This document shows, piece after piece, positions 37,517 through 50,129 of a DNA stretch of 64,000 nt (within the stretch, counting starts at the first letter, position 1; every line of letters begins with the position of its first letter). Position numbers and translations under genes: made by a program. A model generated the notes under the pieces. The model made no database searches. It was not told the DNA's origin and saw only the letters and a list, made by a program, of their open reading frames with translations. The stretch is taken from positions 19,723,582 to 19,787,581 of the forward strand of contig NC_063262.1 of assembly GCF_019578655.1 (NCBI RefSeq), read 5' to 3'. The stretch is from Ricinus communis (Eukaryota; Streptophyta; Magnoliopsida; Malpighiales; Euphorbiaceae).

Positions 37517-40500
37517 ATGCCTCGTTCTTCTCATACAGAAAAATTTGAATTTGATCCTGAGATTGAGAAAACCGCAAAAAGAATAAGAAAGGAGACTAAA
37601 GAACGTCGTAAGAATTCCAAATCTTCTTCACCTTTTGCACCTCCAGAATTGGAAACAGATTTTGACTTGGTTGATTCTTTAAGTGATTCTGAATTAGAAG
37701 AAACTATGAAAAATCAAGGAAGAACTCTAAGGGAATTGGCGGCACCAAATGTAGACCAACAACCGCTTTGTATTCAATATCCCGATTTGGAAGTAGCCTT
37801 TGAGCTGAAATCAGGTTTGATACATTTATTACCCACTTTTCGTGGTCTTGAGAATGAAGATCCTCATAAGCACTTAAAAGAATTTCATGTGGTGTGTTCG
37901 AGCATGAGACCACAAGGGGTATCCGAAGAACAAATCAAAATGCATGCATTTCCATTTTCATTAACCGATAGAGCTAAGGATTGGCTATTCTATTTGCCAT
38001 CTGGTTCTATCACCACATGGACGGATATAGCAAGAGCATTCCTTGACAAGTTCTTTCCCGCCTCAAGAGCTGCAAGTATAAGGAGGAAAATATGTGGAAT
38101 CAAGCAAAACAATGTGGAGACTCTCCATGAATATTAGGAACGGTTTAAAAAATTATGCGCGAGTTGCCCTCAACATGGAATTACCGAACAACTTCTCATC
38201 CAATACTTTTATGAGGGATTGTTACCCATGGAGAGAAAAATGATGGATGCCGCTAGTGGAGGCATTATAGTGAACAGAACTCCTCAAGCCGCTAGGGACT
38301 TGATCTCCATCATGGCTGCCAACTCTCAACAATTTGGCTTCGGTCAAGACTCAACACCAAGAAGAGTGAATGAGGTAAGTAGCAATTCTATCGAAACTCA
38401 ATTGTCTTCACCAAAAGCCAGAGTTTGCAGAATTTGTACCGACCCAAGTCATCCAATCGACATATGTCCAACACTTCAAGAGGACTCTAATGAGCAAGTC
38501 AACATGGTTGGAGGATTTCCAAACAGGAAGTATGATCCCTATTCAAACACGTACAATCCAGGATATAGAGATCATCCTAACCTTAGCTATGGATCAAGAA
38601 ATCAAAATTTCCAAAACCCTCATCAAAATTTCCAACAAAGATCGGGAAATTTCCAACAATCACCTCCCGTAAAGCAAGTTATGTCTCTTAAAGATATTGT
38701 TAAAGAGCTTGCTAATAATACAAGTGTTTTTCAACAGGAAACGAGAGCAAGCATTCAAAATTTAGAGGCTCAAATAGGGCAATTGGCATCTTTATTGAGC
38801 AAATTAGAATCTCAAGGTAAATTGCCATCACAAACAATTGTCAATCCAAGGCACAATGCTAGTGCAATAACCTTGAGAAGTGGAAAAGAATTGCAAGAAT
38901 TTAATGATGCAAAAAGGCATGGACAAGCCTTAGAAGAGGAGGTTGAGAAAGAAGTGGCGACTTCATCGCAAGAAACCGATCAATCTTAAGTACCCAACAA
39001 CGAGAAACAAAAGGTATTGGTGACAAAACCCCCTTTTCCTAAAAGATTTGCCAAATCTAAGAAACAAGAAGAGGAAAAAGAGATATTTAAGACATTTCGC
39101 AAAATTGAGGTAAATATTCCTTTACTTGATGCATTTAAGCAAGTACCTCGTTATGCTAAATTTCTAAAAGAGTTGTGCACCAATAAGAAAAAGTTAGAAG
39201 GTATGGAAAAGATAAGTGTGGGTGAGAATGTTTCGGCTATTCTTCAAAGAAAGCTACCTCCCAAGTGCAAGGATCCAGGTACGTTTACTATCCCTTGTAA
39301 GATAGGCAGTGTTGAAATTAAGAGGGCGATGTGTGATTTAGGAGCCTCAATAAATGTCATGCCTCTTTCAATTTATGCATCCTTAAAATGTGGTAAATTA
39401 AAAGAAACGGGTGTTGTTATACAACTTGCAGATAGATCGGTTGTGTATCCTGAGGGTGTCTTAGAGGATGTTTTAGTGCAAGTGAATGAATTGGTATTTC
39501 TTGCATGCTTTTATGTACTTGACATGGAAGAAGATAATTCTCCTAACTCAACGTCAATTTTGTTAGGAAGACCATTTCTTAAAACTTCAAAAATAAAAAT
39601 TGATGTACATGATGGCACACTTAGCATGGAATTTGATAATGAGATCATAAAATTTAATATCTATGATGCCATGAGATATCCTAGTGATGTATCCTCAGTT
39701 TTTATTTTAGATGCGATTGACACTCTAGCGCAGGAAACTTTTGAGTTGGAACATGAAGACAAGTTGCAAGTTGCACTCACCAACAACCTCAATCCAAAAG
39801 AACTTCTACGCCTTGAAGCACTTTATGTGATAGATTCGCCTCTACAAGACACCATTTTTGCATTGGATGCACTCAAGCTTATGAGAAATAATATTGCTTA
39901 TATTGATTTATCTTATTCTCATAAAAAGCTTATTCCTTCTATCATACAGACACCAAAGTTAGAATTTAAAGCTCTACCTAGTCATCTAAAGTATGTGTTT
40001 TTAGGAGAAAATGAATCCTTGCCGGTTATCATATCTAATAAACTCACTACTTTGGAAGAAGAGGTGTTGATTCGGGTACTTAGAGAGTACAAAGAAGCAA
40101 TTGGGTGGACTATAGCTGATATCAAAGGATTGAGCCCCTCTTTGTGCATGCATAGAATACTTTTAGAAGAGGAGAGCAAGCCATCTAGAGAAGCCCAACG
40201 CCGACTAAACCCTCCTATGATGGAAGTGGTGAAGAAAGAAATTATGAAACTTCTTGATGCAGGTATAATCTACCCAATTTCTGATAGCAAATAGGTAAGT
40301 CCAATTCAAGTTGTCCCAAAGAAAACAGGTATAACAGTTGTAGAGAATTCAGACGGTGAGTCAGTTCCAACCCGCATTCAAAATGGGTGGAGAGTTTGTA
40401 TAGATTATAGAAAATTGAATACTTCAACTCGGAAAGATCATTTTCCTCTCCCATTTATTGATCAACTGCTTGAGCGTTTAGCCGGTCGTTCTCACTTTTA

Positions 40501-42808
40501 TTGTCTTGATAGTCAATCAGGTTTTCACCAAGTTCCGGTGGCACCCGAAGACCAAGAAAAGACAACCTTCACTTGTCCATTTGGGACCTTTGCATATCGA
40601 CAAATGCCGTTTGGTCTTTGTAATGCACCCGCAACCTTCCAAAGGTGTATGGTTAGTATATTTTCAGATTATGTAGAGAATATCATAGAAGTTTTTATGG
40701 ATGATTTTACGGTCTATGGTAATTCTTTTAATGAATGTTTGGCTAACCTTACTAAAATTCTTAAGCGGTGCATAGAAACAAACCTAATTTTAAATGATGA
40801 AAAGTGTCATTTCATGGTTGACCAAGGTCTTATTCTAGGTTATGTTGTGTCATCTAGAGGAATTGAAGTTGATAAATCTAAGATAGATGTGATCAAATCC
40901 CTGCCTTACCCCGCTAGTGTGCGGGAAGTTCATTCTTTTCTTGGTCATGCAGGATTCTATCGACGTTTTATTAAGGATTTTTCGAAAGTAGCTCAACCAT
41001 TGTGTCGCTTACTACAAAAGGATGTTGAGTTTGTACTCGATGAGTCATGCAAGGAGGCATTTGATAAATTGAAAGATGCGCTAACTTCAGCACTAATTAT
41101 TCAACCACCAGACTGGACCCTTCCGTTTGAGATCATGTGCGATGTAGCAACCATGCCGTGGGTGCCGTCCTTGGGCAAAGAGTAGGAAGAGCTCCACATG
41201 TCATTTACTAGGCCTCAAGATCACTAGACAATGCACAATGCAACTACACAACAACGGAAAAAGAACTTTTAGCCATTATTTTTGCTTTAGAGAAATTTCG
41301 CTCATATTTACTTGGAACTAACGTGGTTGTTTACTCTGATCATGCAGCTTTCAAGTATTTGCTTTCCAAGAAGGACGCAAAGCCAATGCTTATTCGTTGG
41401 ATACTCTTACTACAAGAGTTCAACTTGACAATAAAAGACAAGAAAGGAACAAAGAATTTGGTCGCGGATCACCTTAGTCACTTAATCACAAATGAAGAGC
41501 CATCACCTTTGAAGGATGAATTTCCATATGAGCACCTCTTTTCTATTCATAATTCTATTCCTTGGTTTGCCGATTTAGTTAACTACTTAGTTACTAGAAT
41601 GCTACCAAATGATTCATCTAGGGCTCAAAAGGATCGAATTAAGAGTGATGCCAAATATTATATATGGGATGATCCTTACTTATGGAAATTTTGCTCTGAT
41701 CAAATCATTAGAAGATGTGTGTCACAACATGAAGTTGCATCCATTCTAACATTTTGTCATTCATATGCATATGGGGGGCATTTTGGCCCCAAAAGAACGG
41801 CTCGTAAGGTGTTAGAATGTGGATTATTTTGGCCCAATTTATTTCGTGATTCATACATGTTTTGTAAAGCATGCGAAAATTGTCAAAAGACGGGAAACTT
41901 AGGACATAGAGACCAAATGCCCCTTACCTCCATTCTTATTTGTGAAATATTTGATGTTTGGGGCATAGATTTCATGGGCCCTTTTCCTCCTTCTAATGGC
42001 AATATTTACATACCTCTTGCTGTGGATTATGTTTCAAAATGGGTAGTGGCAAAAGCTACTTGGACTAATGATTCTAAAGTTGTTGTAGATTTTCTTAAGT
42101 CTCAGATTTTCTCAACATTTGGCACACCGAGAGCTTTGATTAGTGACCGTGGCACTCATTTTTGCAATAGAGTGGTTGAAGCCTTATTGAAAAAGTGGGC
42201 AAGCAGAAGTCTCCAATAGAGAAATCAAATCGATCATTGAAAAAGTTGTCAATCCTAATAAGAAAGACTAGAGTGCACGACTTGAAGATGCGCTATGGTC
42301 ATATAGAATGGCTTATAAAACCCCTATAAGTATGTCCCCTTATCGTCTAATCTTTGGGAAGCTATGTCACCTCCCGGTTGAATTGGAACATAAAGTATAT
42401 TGGGCTGTCAAGCAATGCAATATGGAGATGGATGAAGCTGGTTCACAAAGAAGATTGCAACTGCAAGAGCTAGAAGAAATTCGTCTAGATGCATATGAGA
42501 ATGCACGAATTTATAAAGAAAAGACAAAGAAATTTCATGATAATATGATTTCTAGAAAGAGTTTTTGTATCGGACAAAAAGTTCTTCTCTACAATTCTAG
42601 ACTCAAATTATTTCCAGGTAAGTTGCGCTCTAGATGGAGTGGTCCTTTTACTATCACTAATATTTTTTATCATGGTGCAGTAGAAATTCAGAGCCAAGAC
42701 ACTGGAAAGATGTTCAAAGTTAATGGTCAACGTCTAAAACCTTTCTATGAGGGATTTCAACTTGATAATATTGCCGAAATTAACTTGGAGTGTCCAAGTT
42801 ATACATAG
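37517..42808 (+). pseudogene. Athila gag-pol, disabled
   Basis: The frame starts MPRSSHTEKFEFDPEIEK at 37517. Gag ends with a zinc knuckle, CRICTDPSHPIDIC (near 38426). The protease has the DLGAS active site (near 39330) and LLGRPF. RT carries the catalytic FMDD at 40694-40705. The integrase has an HHCC-type zinc finger (about 41757-41885) and the first two catalytic Asp residues ([17 protein letters not shown]), then [10 protein letters not shown] with the Glu. Damage: stops at 38135, 38987, 40292, 41209 and 42269, a one-base loss near 41144, and a deletion near 42195 that removes the segment before the catalytic Glu. The last open stretch (42308-42808) covers the integrase C terminus. No full polyprotein is possible. 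Confidence 0.92.
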
Positions 42809-43370
42809 CGTGCAGCCATGTCTAGCCGGAGACATTAAATAAAGGCGCTTTTTGGGAGGCAATCCAAATTTACTTTTTAGTTTGTTTTATTTTCTTGTCC
42901 TTTTGCAGTTTTATAGTTAATTTTCGTGCTTCCTTACTAATTTTTTTTTATGAGTTTTGGGGCAGAAAAGAACTATGTTTAGAGCACGGGCACGCTACAT
43001 TTCGAGTTAACATAAAGATAACAGAGTGTGCCCACGCTCTAACAGAGAAGATCTTCTGCTCCAAATTCTAAAGAATTCAAAAAAAAAAATTAATCACCAA
43101 TTTTTATTTTTTTCATCAAAATTTCGTTTACCCTAATATTTTCTGCAGCCTCCTCACTGATGCACCAACCGGCCTCGCATCCGGCCGTCGCTAGCCTCGG
43201 CTTCGCCGCGACGCACCAACCGGCCTCGCATCCGGCCGGTGTCGCTAGCCTCGGCTTACAGCGAAGCGCGACGCGATCCGCAGAGCGCTCTCGCACAACT
43301 CCTCGCGGTCTTGTCCCAACCAGCCTACGTGTTCTTCTCATTTGTCCTCCTTTATAAAAAAATCAGTCCA
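42809..43370 (+). other. Athila spacer between pol and the envelope-position ORF
   Basis: Noncoding. It contains GCGCTTTTTGGGAGGCAATC near 42846, a conserved Athila signature just after pol. An inverted pair AGAGCACGGGCACGCT and AGTGTGCCCACGCTCT lies at about 42980-43041. A GC-rich direct repeat is at about 43161-43275: GCACCAACCGGCCTCGCATC occurs twice, about 52 bases apart. The open frames in the GC-rich part are repeat translations, not genes. Confidence 0.75.
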
Positions 43371-44567
43371 ATGGTTAAGAAAAAGACGGTTCACAAGCCA
43401 AAGCTAAAGGCAACTCCACAATAACCGCGCAAGGCCAAACCAAATGCTTCAAGCTCACGAGCACGAATTGGGAAAGGGATGCATATTTTTCCCCCATCCG
43501 AAACTGAATTGAAAGGAAATTTGATATTCAGTAAGCAAGTCCACAAAGAAAGGTATAAATTTTTCTCTCAGCAATCTATTATTCCTTGCAAATATATTGA
43601 TTGTTTGGCTTTAGAAAAATTGAATATTAAAGAAGATGTGGATAAATACATTGATAATATTGGATGGCAAAATACTTTTTCAATTAATTATCCATGTTAT
43701 ATTGAACTTGTGCGTGAGTTTTACACTACTTTTGAGTTTGACAAAAAAGTTGATATTAATTTGAACACTCCAGGTGTAGTATATTTTAGGTTGTTGGGTA
43801 GGGAGTTCAAACTCTCTATCACACAATTTAATCTTGCCTTTGGTTTTATCACGGATGATTATGCTAAAACTGATGAATATGCGAAGTCTGTTTGTGATTT
43901 TTTACCTGCATTTGAACCAGTTCCTTTGTATAAGCAAATGTCTATAGGCGTCAAATATAACCCTAGTAAGTCACAAGCTAGTTATCTACATGACCAAGCC
44001 TTGAAATATATTCATAGGTTTCTAGCTTTCACTTTTTCAGGAAGAAAAGATAATTCTGGCATACTTTCAAAAACTGAGTTCTTTTTCTTGTGGTGCATGC
44101 AAAATGGAATTAAAGTGAACCTTGGATATTGGTTGGCTTCTCAATTTGACAATGTTATTGTGAAGAAGCATCCTATGATTCTAGGTTCTTTGATTACTCA
44201 ATTGGCTATACACACAAATTTGCTCGATATTGATAATAATGCATTGCATGTTGCTTGTGATATGCACCCTTTGGATATAAAATGCTTAATGAATATGGGT
44301 TTAGTGTGGAAGAAGGAAGGTGTGCCTTGTTTTCAGTCTACAGGTCCTATCGCAAAGAACATTTCAAAGCGAAAACTCCGTCAGGACGAGAATGAGAAGG
44401 AGAATTTAATTTCCAACAATGAACCATCTCCTCCTGGATCATCGTCCCAAGGGCGATATACTGAACAACTCCAACGCCTTGAATAGCGACAAATGGAAAT
44501 AGAATTAAACTTGATAGCTTTCTTCAAGCACATGGGTTTTTCTCCACCATATCCACCTCACTGCTAA
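43371..44567 (+). pseudogene. Athila second ORF (envelope-position / plant transposon protein domain)
   Basis: The frame begins MVKKKTVHKPKLKATPQ at 43371, hits a stop at 43422, stays open from 43425 to 44483 (with a Met at 43479), meets TAG at 44484 and then continues in frame to 44565. The open part (335 residues from 43479) has the conserved text ERYKFFSQQSIIPCKYID and FRLLGREFKLSITQFNLAFG of the domain annotated in Athila-family ORFs as ATHILA ORF-1 or putative plant transposon protein. It has been called envelope-like from its position only; I see no signal peptide or clear membrane segment in the open part. Function unknown. Two stops make it non-functional as a whole, although the long middle part is intact. 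Confidence 0.8.
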
Positions 44568-45984
44568 ACATTTTCGCTATGCCTAACATACTCAGGGAAC
44601 TTTCACCATTCCTATCTTTTATTTCCAATTTGATATGTTACACATTATATAAATACATTGGGGACAATGTATGAGACAAGTGTAGGGTGTTTATAGGCTG
44701 TTTTTAGGCATTGTACATGCATGCTAATTTTTTTTTGGGTATTGTTCTATGATTGTGACTTATGAATCCATGATTTAAATTGCTGAGAATTGCTTGATTG
44801 AGTTAAAATATAATAAGAGATTTGCATAAATGATTGAGTTTTTATGTGTTGCATTGTGAGTATTATTTTTATAATTGATTTGAATGAAAAAGTGCATAGA
44901 ACTTAACACACAATCATTTTTTGTGAGCTTTTGAGCCTAAAAGCATTCATCACAATATGCTCCATATTTTTCTTGATTGTGTGATTGTCATGTGTAGATT
45001 GATTTTTCTAGAACTTGACATTAATGGATTGAATGCATTAATATGATAAGGGCAATTATGGATAACCAATTTGAACGTCTAAAAAAAAAACCACCCTGAC
45101 TTTACCCCTAGCGAACCGATATTGAGCCTTAAACCCTTTCTTTGTTTAATAATTCCCATTTAACCCATTATAACCTTTTCTTTCATTTTACCTCTTTTGT
45201 AACCTAAGTTGAAGGATTTTGTGAATTTATATGCATGAAACTTTTGGATGATTATTAGGACTTCAAGTTACAATTATATTGTGCTATTTCTCAAGTTCTG
45301 GAAGAAACTAAATAAAGTCTTCTTCAAAGATAATTCAAAAAAAAAAAGCAAGAAAGGAAAGAAAGTAGGAATTAAAAAAAAAAACAAAAAGAAAAAGTGA
45401 AACAAAAAGGAATAAAAAGGAGTTCATAAGAAATATGTTGTGTGTCAGAAGGTAACTTGAATTGAATATTATTATTCCTAAAGGTTAAGTTTCATGTATA
45501 TATGTTTTTGTAAAAAAATTTTCAACTTATTCATAGCCAAATTCTCTTATTTCTTACCCATTACCTAAGCCTCATTACAACCTTATTAAGACCATTTGAT
45601 TTTTGCATTCGATTCATTGTCTAGTGGTGGAGATTTGATATATAAGCAAGCTTATGGTAAAATTCTTTCTAAGCATTGACTTGAGAGTTTATAATTATCC
45701 TAAAACACCTTGAGTGCATTGAGAGAAATCCTTGGGAGAGTGTTAAAGTTTTATTGCACTTTGATTTTGAACTTATTAAGGAAATTGATATTCATTTGTG
45801 TTTACTTGAAAAGACTCATTTGTGGATTGCATTTATCTCTCGCTATATTTTGATTCGAAAAAGTGAGACGTGATAAATTATATAATGAATGAATATGTCA
45901 TGAGAGGAGTTGAGAGAAAACTGAGTATGCTTGATAATTTTAATGAATACTTGAGGACAAGTATTGTTCAAGTGTAGGGTATTT
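44568..45984 (+). other. Athila 3' untranslated region
   Basis: Noncoding. It contains ACATTGGGGACAATGTATGA near 44657, typical of Athila 3' regions, an A/G-rich run at about 45335-45425, and CAAGTGTAGGGTATTT directly before the 3' LTR, the likely polypurine tract region. Confidence 0.75.
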
Positions 45985-47288
45985 TGATAGTGTGCATTTT
46001 ATGCATACTAATTATCATATTTTCTTGGATATTATTGAAGTATTTATGCTTAATTATGGATTTTAAATGTGATTATTGATTTTCATGCTAGAAGGAACGC
46101 TTTGATGCAACATGAAGCTGAAATGATGATATTTGATAAGTTTTCATAGAGATTGATGCTTTGGAGAATTTTGGATAAAATGGAAAAAAGATAGCAGAAG
46201 ATCACTTCAGTTAGAGCGTGCCCGAGACATATTCCAGAAATCCGAATTTATGAAAAGAAGCTTAAAGTGATACTATTTGCCATATGACTTTTTAATTTAT
46301 TTTTGGAAATGTTTATTTACTAAAAACCCCTCACAACTTAAGGTTATTTTAGAAATTCTTAGGGACCAAGTTCTCCTATAAAAAGAAAACGATGAAAAGA
46401 GACAAGGAGAGTTTTTTTTAGGTTTGAAGAAAAGGGGGCTGCAAACTAGTTTTCTTCCTATCATCTATTGTTTTCCTTCTTTGCTTTATTTTCTCTACAA
46501 TAATTATGTGTGGCTGAACTCTTTTCTTTCCAACTCAAGGTTAATTAAGGTTTGAATTCATATGGGTTGTGAGATTTAATTGTTCTTCATTATTTTCTCA
46601 AATCTATTAATATTCATGTATCTTCTATGTCTATTAGGAATTCTATTTTTGTTGATTGTGTGAGAAGGTCTATTACTAAATTATCAAGATAGTCTATGCC
46701 AAATTAGAATATTAAATCCGTAATTATTTAATTATTCTAATGATTAGTGGTAGAATAACATACCCATGTTATGTGGATACATGATCTAGTCTAAATGAAT
46801 TCATCTTATGTATTTATTGGCTAGGATTGAGTTTCTCTAAATTGCATTGCTATTGGTAAATTAAATCTTGGAAGCTTTCTAGGGTTGTTTATTTAATAAG
46901 AGAACTAATCAAATGGCTTCTATTGATTAATGAAAAATTAAGGAGAAATTAGGTTGTTAGAGCTTCTCAACAACTATAACCAATTTATTAATGGATTTGA
47001 AAATTATATTTGCATCAATGATCAATTCAATGAATTAAAACTGAGATTATACCTTGGGTTGGAGTTTTCTCATATTGATTTATTTTCTCAAATTTTATTA
47101 TTGCTTCTAATTGATTTCTAGTTTAATTTGTTTTGATTCCAAATTTAAAACCCCCCTAATTTTATTTGAATTTTGTTAAATAAATAAATCTTACCAATCT
47201 TTGTGGATTCAACCCTACTTGTCACTATTTACAAGTTGTTTTTATTTGAAGAGTAGGAACTTATTTTTGTTGGATTCGACACCCATCA
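45985..47288 (+). repeat. Athila 3' LTR
   Basis: 1,304 bp, collinear with the 5' LTR, with scattered substitutions, many of them C/T or G/A, and a 3-base indel. It is followed by the target duplication ATTTT. Confidence 0.95.
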
Positions 47289-47293
47289 ATTTT

Positions 47294-47964
47294 GAATTCT
47301 ATTCTATCAAATAAAGACAAATACCAGCAATCACGAGTAATTACTAAGAGTGAAAGTGTCTTATGTATACATCAATATAACATATTGGTGTGTGATTTAG
47401 TAGGAATTGCTAGAAATTAAGTGATGTGCAACTACTCTTATACTATATTTTCACTTAGTATAATAAAAAAATTATTTCAGTTAAGTGTTGACATAAATTT
47501 TGCAATATAATAGGAATTACCCCTTACAAGTTTAATTTATAAAATTAACACTTAATAATCATACTCTATTATAGTTTCGATCTTCAAATTATATTATATC
47601 TATTTATATTATAATAAGTTCAATTTATTAAATTAATACTTAATAATCATACTTTATTATAATTTCAGTATTTCAAATTATATTATATCTATTTATTTGT
47701 AACTGTTTTTTCTTTGATTAGAATTAGTTGATATTTATATTTAATTAACACTTTAAAATTATTATTAAAAAAAAAAGATAATAATTATATTATTTTCTCA
47801 TTTAAAATAAAAATGTCATAGCATAATTTTATCTTTTAAATTTTAATTAATAACTAATATATTTATATTTATATTTATTATATAAAATATATGAAAGCAA
47901 GATTTCTAATTTGCTTTTTCTCTTTTTATTTTCAATTTTTCTCTAAATGTTAAGATTCTTTTTT
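47294..47964. repeat. AT-rich spacer with about 88 bp tandem repeat
   Basis: Two imperfect copies lie at about 47527-47614 and 47615-47700. Both contain CTTAATAATCATACT and CAAATTATATTATATCTATT. Otherwise I see nothing. Confidence 0.65.
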
Positions 47965-48160
47965 TACATTGTGGTGAGTTAACTGATTACATAAGTCCTT
48001 TAAATAAGTAAATAAATTTCATTAAATATAATTAATTTTTTAATTAGATATTCAATGATTTAAATGGTATTAGTAAGTTATAAATTTGTATATAAATAAC
48101 CATCCAATACCATCAATCATTAAACATTTTTTATATTTTCTAAATAGATATTACATTAAT
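47965..48160 (+). repeat. Left arm of a long inverted repeat
   Basis: This arm matches the reverse complement of about 50130-50345. Shared text runs GGTGAGTTAAC, then TTTAAATGGTATTAGTAAGT, TATAAATAA and CCATCAATCATTAAA in the same order. The arms are about 190-200 bases with moderate divergence. They could be the ends of one transposon of about 2.4 kb or two opposed copies of a small element. Confidence 0.75.
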
Positions 48161-48895
48161 TTAAAAATTACTATTAGACTCTTCATTGAAACTTTTTTTC
48201 ATTAGGATCCATCTAAAATTAAATTAATAAAATTCGGTTAATTGATTTTTTAAGAAAATATTGGTTCTAAATAAATTGAGCTTCTAGATTTCTTTTTAAG
48301 ATTAAAAAGTATAGTAAAAATGGATGGAATAATATTGCAAGAGAATTTGAGAGGAAAAAAGAGTTTGAAAGAAATTGGTTTAAAAAGAAATTTTTTTAAA
48401 ATTCTATATATATTTTACTACATAATAGGTTATCTAAAGTACATGAATATCTTTATAAAAGTCAATGACTTTTTTCCGATAGAAGATTTTTTAAATGTTG
48501 ATTTATTTTTGTAGACTTTATAAATGTTATATTTGAATAATCCCTAATTTCTATAGAATTTTTAAAGTCATTAGTATTGAATACGTATTTACTTTTATAA
48601 AGTCTTTTATCTTCAAATCCTTTATAAATTTATCCGTTTTTTCTGAAAAATAAACCTATTTTTGCTTTTCTAAGAAAAAATCTATTTATTTTAATAATAT
48701 ATAACAATTGAGGAACCAATTTAGCTAATCTCTTTATGATTCTCAAATAATATTAGAGCAATGAAATATAATTTTATTTAGTAATATTATATCTCCAATT
48801 CCTATTTAGTCAATTTTTTTATGACAATAATTATTCTTAAGGTAACAAAATTTATTTCAATTTGGTAATATTATATAAGCATAATTATTTTTTTA
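48161..48895. other. AT-rich DNA upstream of the cysteine-rich peptide gene
   Basis: No gene. The part 48320-48660 has text such as ACTTTTATAAAGTCTTTTAT that resembles small AT-rich MITE-like elements; the 64-codon frame at 48320 is low-complexity and I do not call it. Confidence 0.4.
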
Positions 48896-48897
48896 TC

Positions 48898-48905
48898 TAT
48901 AAATA
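48898..48905 (+). promoter_or_regulatory. TATA box of the cysteine-rich peptide gene
   Basis: TATAAATA lies 91 bases before the start codon at 48996, a normal distance for a plant gene with a short leader. Confidence 0.6.
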
Positions 48906-48995
48906 CAGAAGAAAGTGAGTAGCATTAGCAACATACAGACCAAGAAACATATATATAGGGAGAAAATAAATATCATAACCAACATATAAACTAAG

Positions 48996-49428
48996 ATGTC
49001 TTCACTCAAATTTATTTTTCTTCTCACTTTTCTACTGATTGGCTCTTGTAAGTACTGACCTTTGCTTTTATTTTATATTATTATTGAATAATTTCATTTT
49101 TAGGTTTACATGCATTAATTCAAGCATAGACATGCAGATGTCAAAAATAAAATCTAATTAATAAATAATTTGTATGAATTGCCTAGGTAGTGATATGAAT
49201 GCTATTATGATAAAAAGATATGATCACATACTTACATGTGAAGGTGGAGGCAAGAGGTCAATAGTCTCCTTCCAATGCAAGACTAACATAGATTGCATAA
49301 CTAATCCTGGATATAGGCCACCATTTTGCCATGCTCCGTGTACCTGCGTAAATATTATTTGTATTTGTCCCGAGAGAGCTTCCTTAAAAGAAATTGCTCT
49401 TAAAAATCAAGGAGTAACAATGCATTGA
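48996..49428 (+). CDS. Secreted cysteine-rich (defensin-like) peptide, two exons
   Basis: Exon 1 is 48996-49047 and exon 2 is 49187-49428, joined across a 139-base GT-AG intron (GTAAGT donor, GCCTAG acceptor) to give 97 residues. The intron falls at the end of the signal peptide (MSSLKFIFLLTFLLIGS), as is usual in plant defensin-like genes. The rest has Cys at 18, 35, 48, 54, 65, 69, 71, 76 and 78. The spacing C48-x5-C54-x10-C65-x5-C71-x4-C76-x-C78 resembles the nodule-type and other defensin-like families, with extra Cys at 35 and 69. The tail after Cys78 is 19 residues. I do not recognise a named family. Likely secreted; roles of this class include defence and cell signalling, but the role here is unknown. 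The frame, splice sites and TATA box look intact. It lies between two long inverted repeat arms. Confidence 0.75.
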
Positions 49429-50129
49429 AATGGAATAACAAATATTTTGGATATAGTTCTTTTGAATAAGACTTGAATACACATACTAAATCATTTTGCG
49501 CATTTTGTTATATTTTCTTTTCCTCTTGTTTTACTAAATTTGTTGAATTTATTTATTACTCCGATTTATAATTTGCTAATGAGAAATTCTGAATTTTTAA
49601 AAAACTAAATCACAAGTATTAAAAATAAAAAAGGTATTGTTGACTTTTACTATTTGACTTTATCAAAACTGAGCCATTGAATCTCATTAGTTATTTATAT
49701 GAATAATTCTTTTAAATTTTTACTCAGCAAATAACTGAAATAAAAATTAACTTTAACAGTATTTAATTTTACATGTATAAGATTTATATATTTTAATTTT
49801 TCATATTTTATATTATATTTTATTTTATTTTGAATTAGCAGTATAATATTATTATTTAATCGATGCTCACAACTTGTATTTATATATTAAATATTTAATC
49901 GCAACTTGTTGATAAAAGAAACTGATCTTATAAATTGATAAGCCCAGATGATTTTATATTGAGAGTATTTATTAATAACACTAGCATGTTTTCTACGAAA
50001 TGTTGCGGCCTATCTAAATAAATGGTTATTTAAAAAATATTGATAATGTATTCTTATATAATAAACTTAATTATCTTATTAAAAAAATTATATCATAAGA
50101 AAATAATTTTTTTAAATTACATATCAAGT
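49429..50129. other. AT-rich DNA downstream of the cysteine-rich peptide gene
   Basis: No second gene seen. An AATAAG-like signal lies shortly after the stop codon (near 49464) and may serve for polyadenylation. Confidence 0.4.

Larger units (their letters stand above)
36161..47288 (+). mobile_element. Athila-type Ty3/gypsy retrotransposon, full length, inactive
   Basis: An 11,128 bp element with two LTRs of about 1.3 kb, each starting TGATAGTGT and ending CACCCATCA, and a perfect 5-base target duplication (ATTTT at 36156-36160 and 47289-47293). The primer site TGGCGCCGCTGCCGGGGA at 37468 fits the tRNA-Asp type used by Athila. Order inside is gag, protease, RT, RNase H, integrase, then a second ORF at the envelope position, then a purine-rich 3' region. 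By eye the LTRs differ at some 35-40 positions (about 3%), so the insertion is fairly recent. Stops, a frameshift and a deletion disable pol. Confidence 0.95.

Noticed and set aside
43160..43357. 65-codon frame with a repeated HQPASHPA motif
   Set aside because: It is a translation of the GC-rich direct repeat inside the Athila spacer, with no independent support.
48320..48514. 64-codon plus-strand frame upstream of the cysteine-rich gene
   Set aside because: Lys/Ile/Phe-rich AT-driven frame in MITE-like DNA, no motif.
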